A DNA stretch of 64,000 bases from Pyricularia pennisetigena (Eukaryota; Ascomycota; Sordariomycetes; Magnaporthales; Pyriculariaceae). Below, one piece after another: positions 43,908-53,830 of the stretch; the stretch's first letter is position 1; each line of letters begins with the position of its first letter. The DNA lies in assembly GCF_004337985.1 (NCBI RefSeq), contig NC_043740.1, forward strand, positions 2,004,874 through 2,068,873, written 5' to 3'. The position numbers were made by a program, and so were the translations under genes. Below the pieces are notes generated by a model. That model was not told where the DNA came from. It saw nothing but the letters and a program-made list of their open reading frames with translations, and did no database searches.

Positions 43908-44624
43908 TTTCGCGGCATATCTGGTAGCAGATGTGAATCGGAAAGTCTATAATATTTAAAATATTTAAGTGCGAAATGCGGAAAAGTCCATTTTCAAAAT
44001 CTTTCAGTCGCCATATTGAATGCAAAGCCCCACATATAGCCCCACATGCCTTTCCCCCCCCACCCCCCCCNTGTATTTAGGTTCCCTCAAGGTACCTTGG
44101 TGAGTTAAGACACTTGTAACTAATTGACTTGATTTACTTGCCTACCTAAGTAGGTAGGCAGGTCATTAGGTCGCTAGCTGCTACCTAGGTGATGGCTATC
44201 CTCTATCCATCGGCGTCGCCTATGCGCCTCAAGTTACCAGCATTTTGTTTACCGTTATTAGTGTCACGGAACTTGTTTGAGATAAACTGTGGCTCAATGA
44301 CTGGTTTTCGATTTTCTTACACTCAAAAGGGCCACTGCCCTGCTGCACCCCCTCCCAGAAAATGGTGTTTTCATGACGAGAATGGTAGAGCATCCTAAAA
44401 GCAAAAACGCCATCCTAGTATGCATATTGGTACTCCCTGCCCAGTCCCTAAAGCTCATGGAGAGCCACTGCTCAGGACGTATGTTCCCTTAAATAAAGTC
44501 CAAAAGAATAAAACAATGTGAGATGCCGTTTTTAAATCAGCGTGATGATGGCTGTAAAACCATCTCTTCACCCAATCTCGTCGAGCGGACCTAGTAGAGA
44601 CTCGGATTGTGATGGTGGGTTTTC
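43908..44624. other. intergenic region RIX7 / mitochondrial carrier, with an unresolved base
   Basis: The single N of the window is at 44071, directly after a C-rich homopolymer (44054-44070), so the run length there is uncertain. An inverted repeat with 9-nt arms (GCCTACCTA / TAGGTAGGC, 2-nt spacer) lies at 44140-44159, and CTACCTAGGT at 44181-44190. No gene seen. Confidence 0.65.
44140..44159. repeat. short perfect inverted repeat
   Basis: Nine-base arms GCCTACCTA and TAGGTAGGC flank AG. It is one of several CCTA/TAGG palindromic clusters in the window. Confidence 0.85.
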
Positions 44625-46239
44625 CTAGACGCCATCCTCCATCGTCTTGATGCGCTTCTTGGCAAGTTCAAACATGGAGAAAAATATGGCGTTGACGGCA
44701 CAGGAGCGACCCATGGACACGCCAAGTCCACGATACATGTGCTTCTGAAAGAACTGTATCTTGACAGGATCAACAGTCTGCCCTTTCGACCGCATTAGTG
44801 CGTTTCGCTGATATATGCTCTTCGCAGAGTCAATCGGGTCTACGTCGCAGTAGTAATGTCAGTAAAGTTCGATGCCTTTCTGTGATAAGGCCCCATGGAC
44901 GTGTGAAGTAGCTGCTCTTTGCAGAAACACTCACAAATCAAAGCCCAAGATACTATCCCGCAGAGACCCCCAGAGATGAGCACAGGGAGGGGGTTTGATT
45001 GATATGTGCCGGAAAGCGAAGTGAGGATCTGTTTGGCACTTTCGTAGGTCATGAAGTACAGTCCGGTTCCCACGGTGTCACGCACTGTTTTATGTCAGCC
45101 TTCTGCAAGTGCCCATATCACATAGAGTGCACTTACATAAATGAAGACTGAAGCCTGTGTAGAGTCCCGCATATCCTCGATGCCTCACAATATTCTTCAT
45201 GGTTTGCCAAGTGCCCTTGTTCTGGTAGCTGGCCGCCACCGCATAGTCCTTGGGGTTCGGACAGTTTTTGCGATCTGACAGCAGAACAGATACCTGTGCA
45301 CTCAATTTTGAAAGCTCAAAAGGGCCTTGGTACTGTCAGATTCGGCGCTCTTCGTTGCAAAGTTCTCGCCTGGTCTCTTTCGGGGGAGCGATGGCCCGAC
45401 CATGATACTCACAGGCTAGCACAGTGATCAAAGACCCGGCCGTCGCACCGGCAGCACCAATAGTCGAGACTGTCCAAAAGTTGGGGTAGTTTCCGCTCTT
45501 CCGCATATGTCCAACGACATCGACGCCAAACTTTTCCTGAAGGACGCGAGCGTAGGCCGTTCTGGATCGATTATAGATCGAGAGCGAAAACGTACGTACC
45601 GCGGTGATGCTTATCATCGGTGCAGTGACGCCTGGGTATCGTAGCAGTATGACAGCGCATGTTAGTGACTATGAAGGCGGCTGCGGGGAGCTCAATTGTT
45701 CCGACAAAGGATATAACTTGGATACCAGCCTTCCACATGGGTGATCATTTCATCATGTAGAGAAATCGAGGCTGCCGCTGAGCAGCGCCGCTCGAGAAAG
45801 GACGCAACATCTCCAACGTACCTCTGAAGAAACCCCTAAGCTTCTCCGTCTGGTAGGTGTGGCGAACACAGTCAATGAAACCCGAGTATTTGTAGGTCTG
45901 CATCCGAGTCTTGACGCTGTCGAGGGGGAATGCAGCGGCTGTAGAGACTGCACTCGACATGCTTGCTGCGACCTCAGTACGATATCGCTTGGCAAACCTC
46001 AACACTGGGTTCTTCGCCTGATGTTGCTCTTTCTGCTGCAAGGACTGCTCTCGCAGCTGTCCATCTCTTCCAAGTGCCGGTCCTTTTTTGATGTCTTGTT
46101 GCTCCTCTGATTCTGTTGCACGGCTGTTCTTGCTGCCGCCGTAGGAAGGCATGTTCGCGCTCGGCCAGGCGATTTTGTGATCATGTTGGCCGTAATGTTT
46201 ATCGTCGTTCTGGGCGGCAGCAGCAGCAAGAGCTGGCAT
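44625..46239 (-). CDS. mitochondrial carrier family (SLC25) protein
   Basis: Five exons, 46239-45822, 45631-45413, 45325-45137, 45084-44935 and 44839-44625, encode 396 aa. Each of the three carrier repeats has its signature: FPLDSVKTRMQ in repeat 1, CPFELSKLSAQ in repeat 2 (Glu replacing Asp) and YPIDSAKSIYQ in repeat 3, with GFFRGVTAP, GLYTGFS and MYRGLGVSMGRS after the odd helices. The joins rebuild these motifs exactly, which supports the gene model. Substrate is not clear; the fold transports metabolites across the inner membrane. A polar Gln/Lys-rich tail of about 95 residues precedes the first repeat; most carriers start within 10-40 residues. The start at 46239 is the first real ATG in this frame. 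The exon 3 acceptor (CCAAG) was chosen over a nearby CAG because the latter does not keep frame. Confidence 0.88.
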
Positions 46240-47575
46240 GCTTCCGATCCCGACCCAGAAAACACCTAACGACGCGGGTCCGCCTCTAGACGATGATCCC
46301 AAGGCCCAAATGGACCTACCCTGGATCAAAGTCTGTAGACGCGATCGCGGTCAGCCAGGGGCTAGATCAAAGTCCATCCAGGAGCCGCTCTCGCACAGTT
46401 CTCGATTGAAGGAGGAATTGTGGCCAAAACAGCCCCGGAGATAAAGACGACACCGAGAACGCGGAGGTAAAAGTTGAAAAAGAAAGTTCAGTCGATTGAT
46501 ATGCAGCGAACTGACGTATGGGACGTTCGACGTGCGGGGTACAGGAGTTTCGTTTCTAGTATGTGGTGACAGCACGAGCTCGAATTGAAAGCTCCGTGGG
46601 TTTACGTTGACTCGACGCTAAGTGCGAGCTGTTTGGTTTGGTCTCGGAGCTTTGTAAGATGTTAAGTGCAGCTGGAGATGCGTACCGGAGGATATTGTCG
46701 AGCTGTCGAGATCGTATTGGTAAGGAAATGTAGCTACCAAGATAGGTAAGTACTGGAACAATGGCGCGATAATCGCTGGTAAAGTAGCCTGTCACGTCTA
46801 TTAGAGGGGTTTTTGATCTTGCCGCGAGAGGTTTGTGAGGTAGAGAGGCGTCCTTGTTGTCCTACATGCACAAAGCGGGACATGGAAAGCTTAGCCTCTC
46901 GTTTAAGGCGGTCGGCATTGAGATCCACGCCGGTATTTCCAGGTATTCCATGCCGGAAGGAAGGAGCTAATACCACATCAATGCTCACGATCTGGGTGGG
47001 GTCGACAAGCAAGGGCATACAGTACCTGACTACAGTGTCAGGTACTATGTCCCCGCTCTTTGCAGTTGGACACGGGAGCCCGACGTAGCATTACCGTAAC
47101 CGTAAAACCACCCGGTGAAGGGGTTCATGGGCCGATAACCTGCCCATTGAAGGTCTCTCAAGGAAGTTTTGTGTCCTTCATATGTTAAAATCTCACGACA
47201 TTTTGAGAGATGTCGTACCTATCATTCCTTATCTATTGCCCTACCTTCAGCTTCAATGAGCAGGGTAACTGTGGATCACCCCCACAATGGCAAGGCTCCA
47301 CAAAGGAGTGAAGAGATCCCGTCAATAGCTAGGTACCTACGAAGTTATATTCCATAGGTACTTATGTAACCTCGGTCTACCTCAGTTTCCTCGAAATACA
47401 AAAGCGTCTGTCTTTATTTCTCATGGTAGGAGTTCAAGACTAAGTGTCATGGGTGGTTTTACCAGGCTGTATAAAGAATGACTGGTACCCCATACAGCGG
47501 TTTACTTTACGCAAGGCAAGCAACGTAACTACCTACCTGGGTATGCATATACACTATCTAGAATAAAGACAAAGG

Positions 47576-47634
<59 letters not shown>

Positions 47635-48293
47635 ATCATGGATGGGCTATATGGCCTATTTTACAGCTGGAAACAGGCCATCGCGAGGATTTGTACAGCC
47701 AATTTTTGTTTCAAGGTGACACAAGAACTGGTATGATTTCAAGCTTTGGCTTTAGTTGGTACTATAGAAACATTAATACTAAATGCTCCAGTAAAAATGA
47801 ATATTGATTAAGGCGATATCTCATCTCATTATACTTTCCATGCCGCAGGTATCCACTGTCGACTGCTGTCAAACACCGACGATAATGGGAGTTATTCTCG
47901 TCGTGATGCGTGAGGTTGCGCACTGCAAGTTTGCGGACTCCCGTTATGCCAACGACCAATAGAAAGCTCTGTTTGACTAAACAACTCCTCACCGACCGTC
48001 TACCATCAGCGTTACCACACACAGCAAGCGGGCCCTTGCTATCGTCTCCCAAGATCATAGCCCGGTTGATCGTAAATCCTTTTTCGAGCGATGCCACATA
48101 ACGGTCTATGTTTGTCTTGCCTCACTTATCCGGCTGTTCGTCTGCCAGGCCAGCATGCGTGGCGACAACTGCGTCTAGGCTCAGTCGTGGGGGCTCCCTG
48201 GTTGCAGAAAAGATAATCCAAGTAAGGCAATGTAAGCTCCATCAAACTTGCAAAGCCATATGTGACCAAAACTAGCCACGAGGACAATACTCA
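46240..48293. other. intergenic region carrier / LYR gene
   Basis: About 2 kb with no gene I can support. It holds an A58 run (47576-47633), CTAGGTACCTAC words near 47330 and 47350, and the carrier promoter at the left end. An open stretch on the minus strand (48097-47762) has no ATG at its start and matches nothing I know. Confidence 0.5.
47576..47633. repeat. A58 homopolymer
   Basis: Fifty-eight consecutive A, the longest homopolymer of the window. No source gene or target duplication is visible beside it. Confidence 0.95.
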
Positions 48294-48797
48294 TCACCTC
48301 AGGCATAGCTTCATGGTACGGTTGAGCATGTCCACGGTTTGCTTGTAGTGAGCAAGAGCCGTCACTTCAATGGGATCACTAACCCGACAAGTACACCCAG
48401 TAATTAGCTCCTCGCACTGCGGTTTTTTTTTTTTTTTTTTTTTTTTTTGCGTATACAACAAAATCACCGACGAGACTTGGCAATTTACTCACTGTTGTGC
48501 CTGCTTGGCCTGCTGCAACCTGATGTGGTACGGCAAGGCTACCATTTTCTGCTGACGCCACGCCACGTGCACCAGGTTCTTGACAATCTTGTGCGCTAGC
48601 CCACGCTCCCTGGCCGCCGACCGCAGGAACAACACGGTCCGCTGTACCGCCTCCTTGTCAAAGTGGCCGGAAGGGTCTCGGAATCCCTCGCGTAGTTGAT
48701 CGCGGACCACGAAGCGCGACGGCTTCGAGTACATGACGGCCTGAAGGCATGCGCGATACAGTGCCCGGTAGGCCTTGATTATCTCCGCCCGCGACAT
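48294..48797 (-). CDS. LYR-motif mitochondrial protein, DUF1763-like
   Basis: Two exons, 48797-48493 and 48378-48294, give 129 aa. The N-terminus MSRAEIIKAYRALYRACLQA carries the L-Y-R motif followed by a downstream Phe region, the mark of LYR proteins that bind acyl carrier protein and assist mitochondrial complexes. The second exon adds HDPIEVTALAHYKQTVDMLN and ends LCLR, which fits the fungal DUF1763-type family as I know it; the specific client is unknown. Reading through the donor would end the protein at a TGA eleven bases later, so a single-exon model looks plausible but loses the conserved tail. The 114-nt intron contains A26 on the coding strand (T26 at 48423-48448). It belongs to the local run of mitochondrial genes. 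Confidence 0.75.
48423..48448. repeat. T26 tract inside the LYR-gene intron
   Basis: Twenty-six T on the plus strand (A26 in the transcript), about 44 bases from the 3' splice site. Confidence 0.95.
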
Positions 48798-49520
48798 GAT
48801 GCAATGCGTAGTAAAAGTTGAAAACAGAGGTTGATGTGATGCCCAAGCCAGGTAGGTATTGGCGCAGACACTTCAACATAGAAAGCTTTAGTGGGTACTG
48901 GATAGACCCCAGAAATTACAAGGTAAGAGGCATGGTGAATACCAGGTCACGTGCCACTCCTATTCCACATATCGACGTTGCTTCTCTATATTCGCGCTTA
49001 TTTTTGTGGTGTTTTAGTTTGTTCGCCGTTATGGCTGATTCTACTGCTGACTCCAGATTTCTCTGCTTCCAATAACATTATGTTGGAGGGTTGCTACAAC
49101 ATCTCAACTTTTTCAACGTATACACCTGGCGCATATATGATCGCTGAGACCTACTTTTAACAATCACCATGTGTTTTCACGCAACTTGAATATTACAATT
49201 GAGGAGGAAATCATTGCAGCAAGATAAGCACATTCACTATCTAACACGGGGAGGAAATACCCTGACACCGTGCCTTCGCTTGTCCAAGCCATCCCAAAAT
49301 CCAAAACTTCGACCACTGTGTTAGATCCATCCGACAGTCATGGCCGACTGGCCTGACGCCATTCTATATGCAAGCAAGCAAAACCGAGTACAATCAATGA
49401 GAAATGGAGCGTCTTCGAAAAGACTGTCTCCGTACACTAGCGATGCAACAAACCAGAAATTTACAGACCACAGGTTGAATACGCCCTGTTCCCCGTTTGC
49501 TACTTCCCCACTTTAGCTAC
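48798..49520. other. intergenic region LYR gene / sugar transporter
   Basis: LYR promoter and transporter 3' region. No gene or repeat of note; open frames are short. Confidence 0.55.
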
Positions 49521-52113
49521 TCAGTCATCTCCTTGGCCGATGGCAGTGTAGCGACCACCGTCACGACTTGACTGCCCATTGTGGGACTTGCCACGGCCCA
49601 TCAGTCTAGACAGCCAGGCCCCGATGCCACCGCCTCCGTCTTGGGCGTCTCTGCTGTTCTTCGCATCAACAGCGGCCTGGTCAGGCGGGTCAATGTTCAA
49701 CCCGGGAATAGCCCCCGCAGCTCCAAAGGGACCTCCAGAACCATTTCGAATATCTAACGGCGGGATAGGAGAGCCGGGGCGGAGAAGAGATCCTGTCTCT
49801 GGGTCCTGGGCCGGTGTTCCCATCGTTGCCGGAGTGCCCATCGCTGTGGTGCTGTCACCAAAGAGGCTACCCATATCTTCGAGCTTGACGCCGCAAGTTT
49901 CAGGATAGATAAAGTACACTTTTAAGACGACTTGTTTAGTTTCGAAATCTTGTTTTCATGAAACAATTCCATATCCGAACGAGTTCGAACTTACCAATGA
50001 CGAAACTGGAAGCGCAAAAGAAGGCATGCACAAGGTATAGTCTCCAATGAATGATATCTTGAAGAATTGGTGTCATCATTCCGACCAGCCAGTTAAATGC
50101 CCAATTCGTGGCCGTTGAAAGACTAGCTCCCTTGGATCGGATGCTTAGGGGGAGAATCTCTGGTGGGTACAGCCAGGGGATGGGACCCCACGAGTATCCA
50201 AATGCGGCGTTGTAGATCATAACGAATATGACAACAAGCATCGGCGTTTGCTTGATATCGAGGTAGAGAAAGTAAGATATCATAGCAAGGGAGCCGGTCA
50301 TCATGGCTGCACCGCTGAGCAGGATAGGCCGACGGCCCCAAGAATCAACGATGTACCATGGTGGGACGGTTGAGAGCAGGTAAGTTATGCCGTTGATACC
50401 CGTCATCAGCACAGCATCGTGGCCTACCCATCCAGCAGACTCAAAGACGTATGGCGCGTAGTACGATATAACGTTGATGCCGTTCAGCTGAGCCAGGGCC
50501 TGCGCTGACATGGCAATGAACACACGCGTCCTGTAACGCTTGAACATCTCGCTGTATGATCTCTCGCCTTCCTGGCGCTGAATCAGAACATCCATTTTGA
50601 TATCGCGGAACTCATCGCGTGCCTTTGAGTTGTGGATGTCACCTCCACCATAGAGGTTGGCGATCACAACGATTCCTTCCTCGTCGTGGTCATTATCCAA
50701 TAGCCATCTACATACCACGTTAGACAGAGATCTCAACGAGCATATCAGGAAGAGGACAGTGTTGTGACTAACCTCGGCGACTCGACAATGATCAGGCTAC
50801 CCAGGCCGAGTAGGGCGCCCATGATACACTGCATCATCAAAGGCAACCTCCATGACATGTTGCTCGTAATGAAGCCGCAAAAGTAGTCAACCCAGACTGA
50901 GGTCGCATAACCGAAGATGTTTCCAGTGAACTCGATGCAAGCAAGTTTTCCTCGGTTATGCGGGGGTGAGATCTCGGACTGGTATACTGGTACAATGGTT
51001 GACAGCATACCAACGCCGAGACCAGCTATAACACGCCCGGCCAGCATCATTTCAAAGCCTGTGGCCAATGTCTGCATGGCGCCGCCGATGAAAAAGACCA
51101 TGGAGCCGTAAAGGATGGTTCTTCGGCGACCGATGATGTCGCCAATTCTTCCAACCATCAGGGACGAGATGAAGGCGCCGACCTCGAGAATGGCCACCAT
51201 GGCACCGACCTGTGCCCTGGTGGGGTTGTTAAAGTATTCTTTGAAGTAAGGGCCACTGCAATACCAGCCGGTCAGTAATCTGGGTGAGCATTTAGAGGCG
51301 GTCCTGGGTAAGAGGGCAAGACATACGTGATGATGCCTGACATAACTCCTTGATCATATCCGAAAAGGAACACTCCCAGCGACACGAAGACGCTTGTGAA
51401 GTAGCTGTAAATCTGTTAGCTGTCTGGGCCTTGGTTGGTGGCGTGTGGTCGTAGTCTCTTGGGCATCTTCGGGTCGTTTGCAATCGTGGGATAGAGGTGT
51501 GACGAACATCAAGGGTTTGCCGGTTAGGCCATGGATGGGACTTGAACCGCCCGACATGATGCGGGCTATTGTGCGCTCGACCCTGGTCTGTTCAGGAACC
51601 ACAGCGTCTGGTATATGTATTGCTTCCTTATTAACGAGGCCAGCGCGGTGATGCTGGTATGGTGACGTCGAACGGTTCCGAGACGAAGTTGTGGACTCTT
51701 GGTATCGAACCCGTTTATGTTTCTTGTGCTGAGATTGGCGCTTCACAATGCCAGCAAGGAAATCGGCATGAGCAGCCTCGTCCAGGAGACGGTCACGAAG
51801 GGGATCCTCGGCGGTTAGCTGCTCGGCAATGTCGCCTGTGTCCGTCCAGGATGATTCGGATCCAGCGTACGAAACAGGCTCTGAGCCGGTCGAGGCGTTG
51901 CGGCGATGTCGGACCGTTTGGGAGGGGTTATAGACGCCAAAGGCGGTCGGCCGATGTGCGTCCGGCAGCAGTGATTCGGACTGCTCGCCTCGGTCGGCTG
52001 CCGAGGGGTTGTGGTTGCTGTGGATTGTCTGAAGGGGGATATTGGAGTCAATGCGGCTTGGGGTGTGAGATGGAATGTTGGGCAACCTGGGGCTGTCAAG
52101 CAGCAGCGCCCAT
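49521..52113 (-). CDS. MFS sugar transporter with long N-terminal tail (5' end unresolved)
   Basis: Coding exons: a first visible exon 52113-51508, then 51404-51327, 51255-50773, 50707-49995 and 49918-49521; about 758 aa from the visible part. Twelve membrane helices and the sugar-porter signatures are present: FGYDQGVMSG in helix 1, GRIGDIIGRRR between helices 2 and 3, QLNGINVISYYAPYVFE in helix 7, PWYIVDSWGRRP and PETCGVKLED after helix 12. The cytoplasmic C-tail is Gly/Pro-rich. The N-terminal ~200 residues are polar (Ser/Arg/His-rich), ending in SPIHGLTGKPLIYF, and resemble regulated or sensor-type transporters. No ATG opens this frame: it runs up to a TTG at 52172, and an acceptor-like CAG precedes 52113, so an upstream exon is likely; an ATG at 52370 is a candidate. 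The first intron's donor is GTTCGT, which is weak. Confidence 0.85.
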
Positions 52114-53505
52114 CTGCAATGTTTTAAAAAGAACAGAGGAGGATAGAAGAGCAGGTCACACGTCGAATTCAATGTGGAGGAGGGGCGCGGGGATGGTAAG
52201 AATAGACAGTCAGTCAGTCAGTTAGTCTGTGCTGGTCCCGGCAGTCTGTTCCGTACAGCGAAGGACGGATGTTGAGATGACCTTTGCCGCTTGCGTAGGT
52301 ACAGTACCCAGTCGGCTGCTGGTGGGTTGCTTTGTCCGCTCGCCTGGCTGCACCAAGGTTGCTCCTGCATGAACAAGTAACTTGTAAACGTCAGGGTACC
52401 TTAGTTTGGCTCCAGGTTTTACAGCAAAGAGGAAAACACTATGGATAAAAGATGTACTATCGTGAGTCAAGTTTCTCCACGAATTCTTCACATGGACAAA
52501 AGTCTGGGGTAGACTGGTGACTTGGGGATTTGGTTGACATCCAGAAGATGCCGAAAAACAGGGTTCGACAAGTCCGCAGTACGCGTTATACTATCTCCTA
52601 ATGTACCAGGGTGTTGCTGCATGAGCAGGGCTCACTTGACGCTGTACTGGATCGCATGCTGTTAGGTGCCCCACCTTTTCTAGGCGATCCCACTGTAAAT
52701 GAAGGGAGCGACGTCAATCCTCAGCCTTTTGGTGGCTGTATTTCAGGCCAACCGAGGTTCTGCCAACCAATCAGCCTTGGCAGGATTGGCCGGAGATGTC
52801 ATGGTAGTTGTGCTGAAGTCTCAATTAATCTTCACGAAGACAGTATCAGGCTATTAAAAGGATGTCAATTTCAAGGAGGCCGGGGAACCGGTTTATTTCA
52901 ATCATTAGAATATGGTTTCAAAGATATTTTGTCCGACAATTGATTAGAATCTGTTTTGGATTCCAGCTTTCGCCATGGTACTACTATCCAACATGGTCCC
53001 TCTTGCCGTGGACCGGTTTCCGGTTAGTGAGATGACGTAGCAATGCATAGCAGCCAAGACAACCATGCCTTCTAAGTTCCCGCATTCACCCCCTGGATGA
53101 ACCCCAGCTGCACCTCCACTGTCCCATTGCCTGACCGCGTGGGGGTACCGAAATAACACTGCTCGGACTCGTAGGCTAAAACTAGGTAGCTCTGTGATGA
53201 TATGCGCTCCACCACAAACGCATAAATCAAGCACATGAAAACTTTGTATCTATTAATTCCATGCCAATCACCTGTGGCCCTGAACTCATTCAGGAGCTCG
53301 ATATCCTCGAATGTGCCACGATGGAGAGGGCCTCGGGATCTATGAGGTGCACAGGCCATCATCAGGTCATGCCTGGCAAGCTTGTTTACCTCAAGCAAAA
53401 TCATCACTGGCTTTTTGATGCCTTTCGATGCCCGAAATATTCGACATGGTTAGTCTGACTATACACGCTTGCGAGTAAAAGTCTTACGAGTTGTAGTCTT
53501 CAACG
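52114..53505. other. transporter upstream region, gene-poor
   Basis: The transporter promoter and probably its first exon lie here. A CAGT tetranucleotide repeat is at 52207-52222. From about 52600 onward no convincing gene is seen; a kinase-like WHIRGYRAPE reading on the minus strand near 53310-53340 is flanked by stops and may be chance or further decayed sequence. Confidence 0.45.
52207..52222. repeat. CAGT tetranucleotide microsatellite
   Basis: Four tandem copies of CAGT in the transporter leader region. Confidence 0.85.
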
Positions 53506-53830
53506 ATGTTGCATACTTGTGATGCTCTGGAAACCATCCAAGCCATCCTGCCAACCTGCGTCGTCCCAGTCAAATCGGGCTATCACTCCAGAGATGCGGC
53601 CTTGATGCACCATGATATCCCTAGGCGCCAAGTCAGGTTGAGAAATCGTCTATCAATTCGTAGTATCTCAGGCACCCGAACGTCATCGAACGGGGCCCAT
53701 CAACTTGGACAAAGGCACTCGCGAATCATCGGTCGGAAAAGCCCTTATCGTACAGAACAAGCCGTTTGGGCTCTTCTAGATCTTTTAGCAGAACATTTTG
53801 TTGGGCAGCCATCCGCAGACCACTGGTAGA
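53506..53830 (-). pseudogene. decayed APH-family phosphotransferase
   Basis: Reading the minus strand from 53634 gives DLAPRDIMVHQGRISGVIA, then RFDWDDAGW. This matches the catalytic and metal-binding core of fungal aminoglycoside-phosphotransferase-like proteins, where HGDLAPRNIMV, a GRI-GIIDWE strand and AGW are typical. The catalytic HG before Asp is replaced (QP) and the Asn after Arg has become Asp. Stops occur just upstream (TGA TAG) and downstream, so no intact frame surrounds it. Upstream fragments in other frames (WAPFDDV, and LLKDLEEPKRL) recall the GPF and LR helix regions of the same family. It is therefore a relic of a once larger gene, about 325 bp still recognisable. Fungi carry many APH-like genes, and loss is common. 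It sits in a gene-poor stretch. Confidence 0.6.

Noticed and set aside
47762..48097. 111-residue minus frame with an IEKGFT-like start
   Set aside because: It opens with GTG, has no upstream exon that joins cleanly and no known family; kept as intergenic.
53261..53458. kinase-like GYRAPE reading on the minus strand
   Set aside because: Only ten residues, bounded by stops; not enough to call a second pseudogene.
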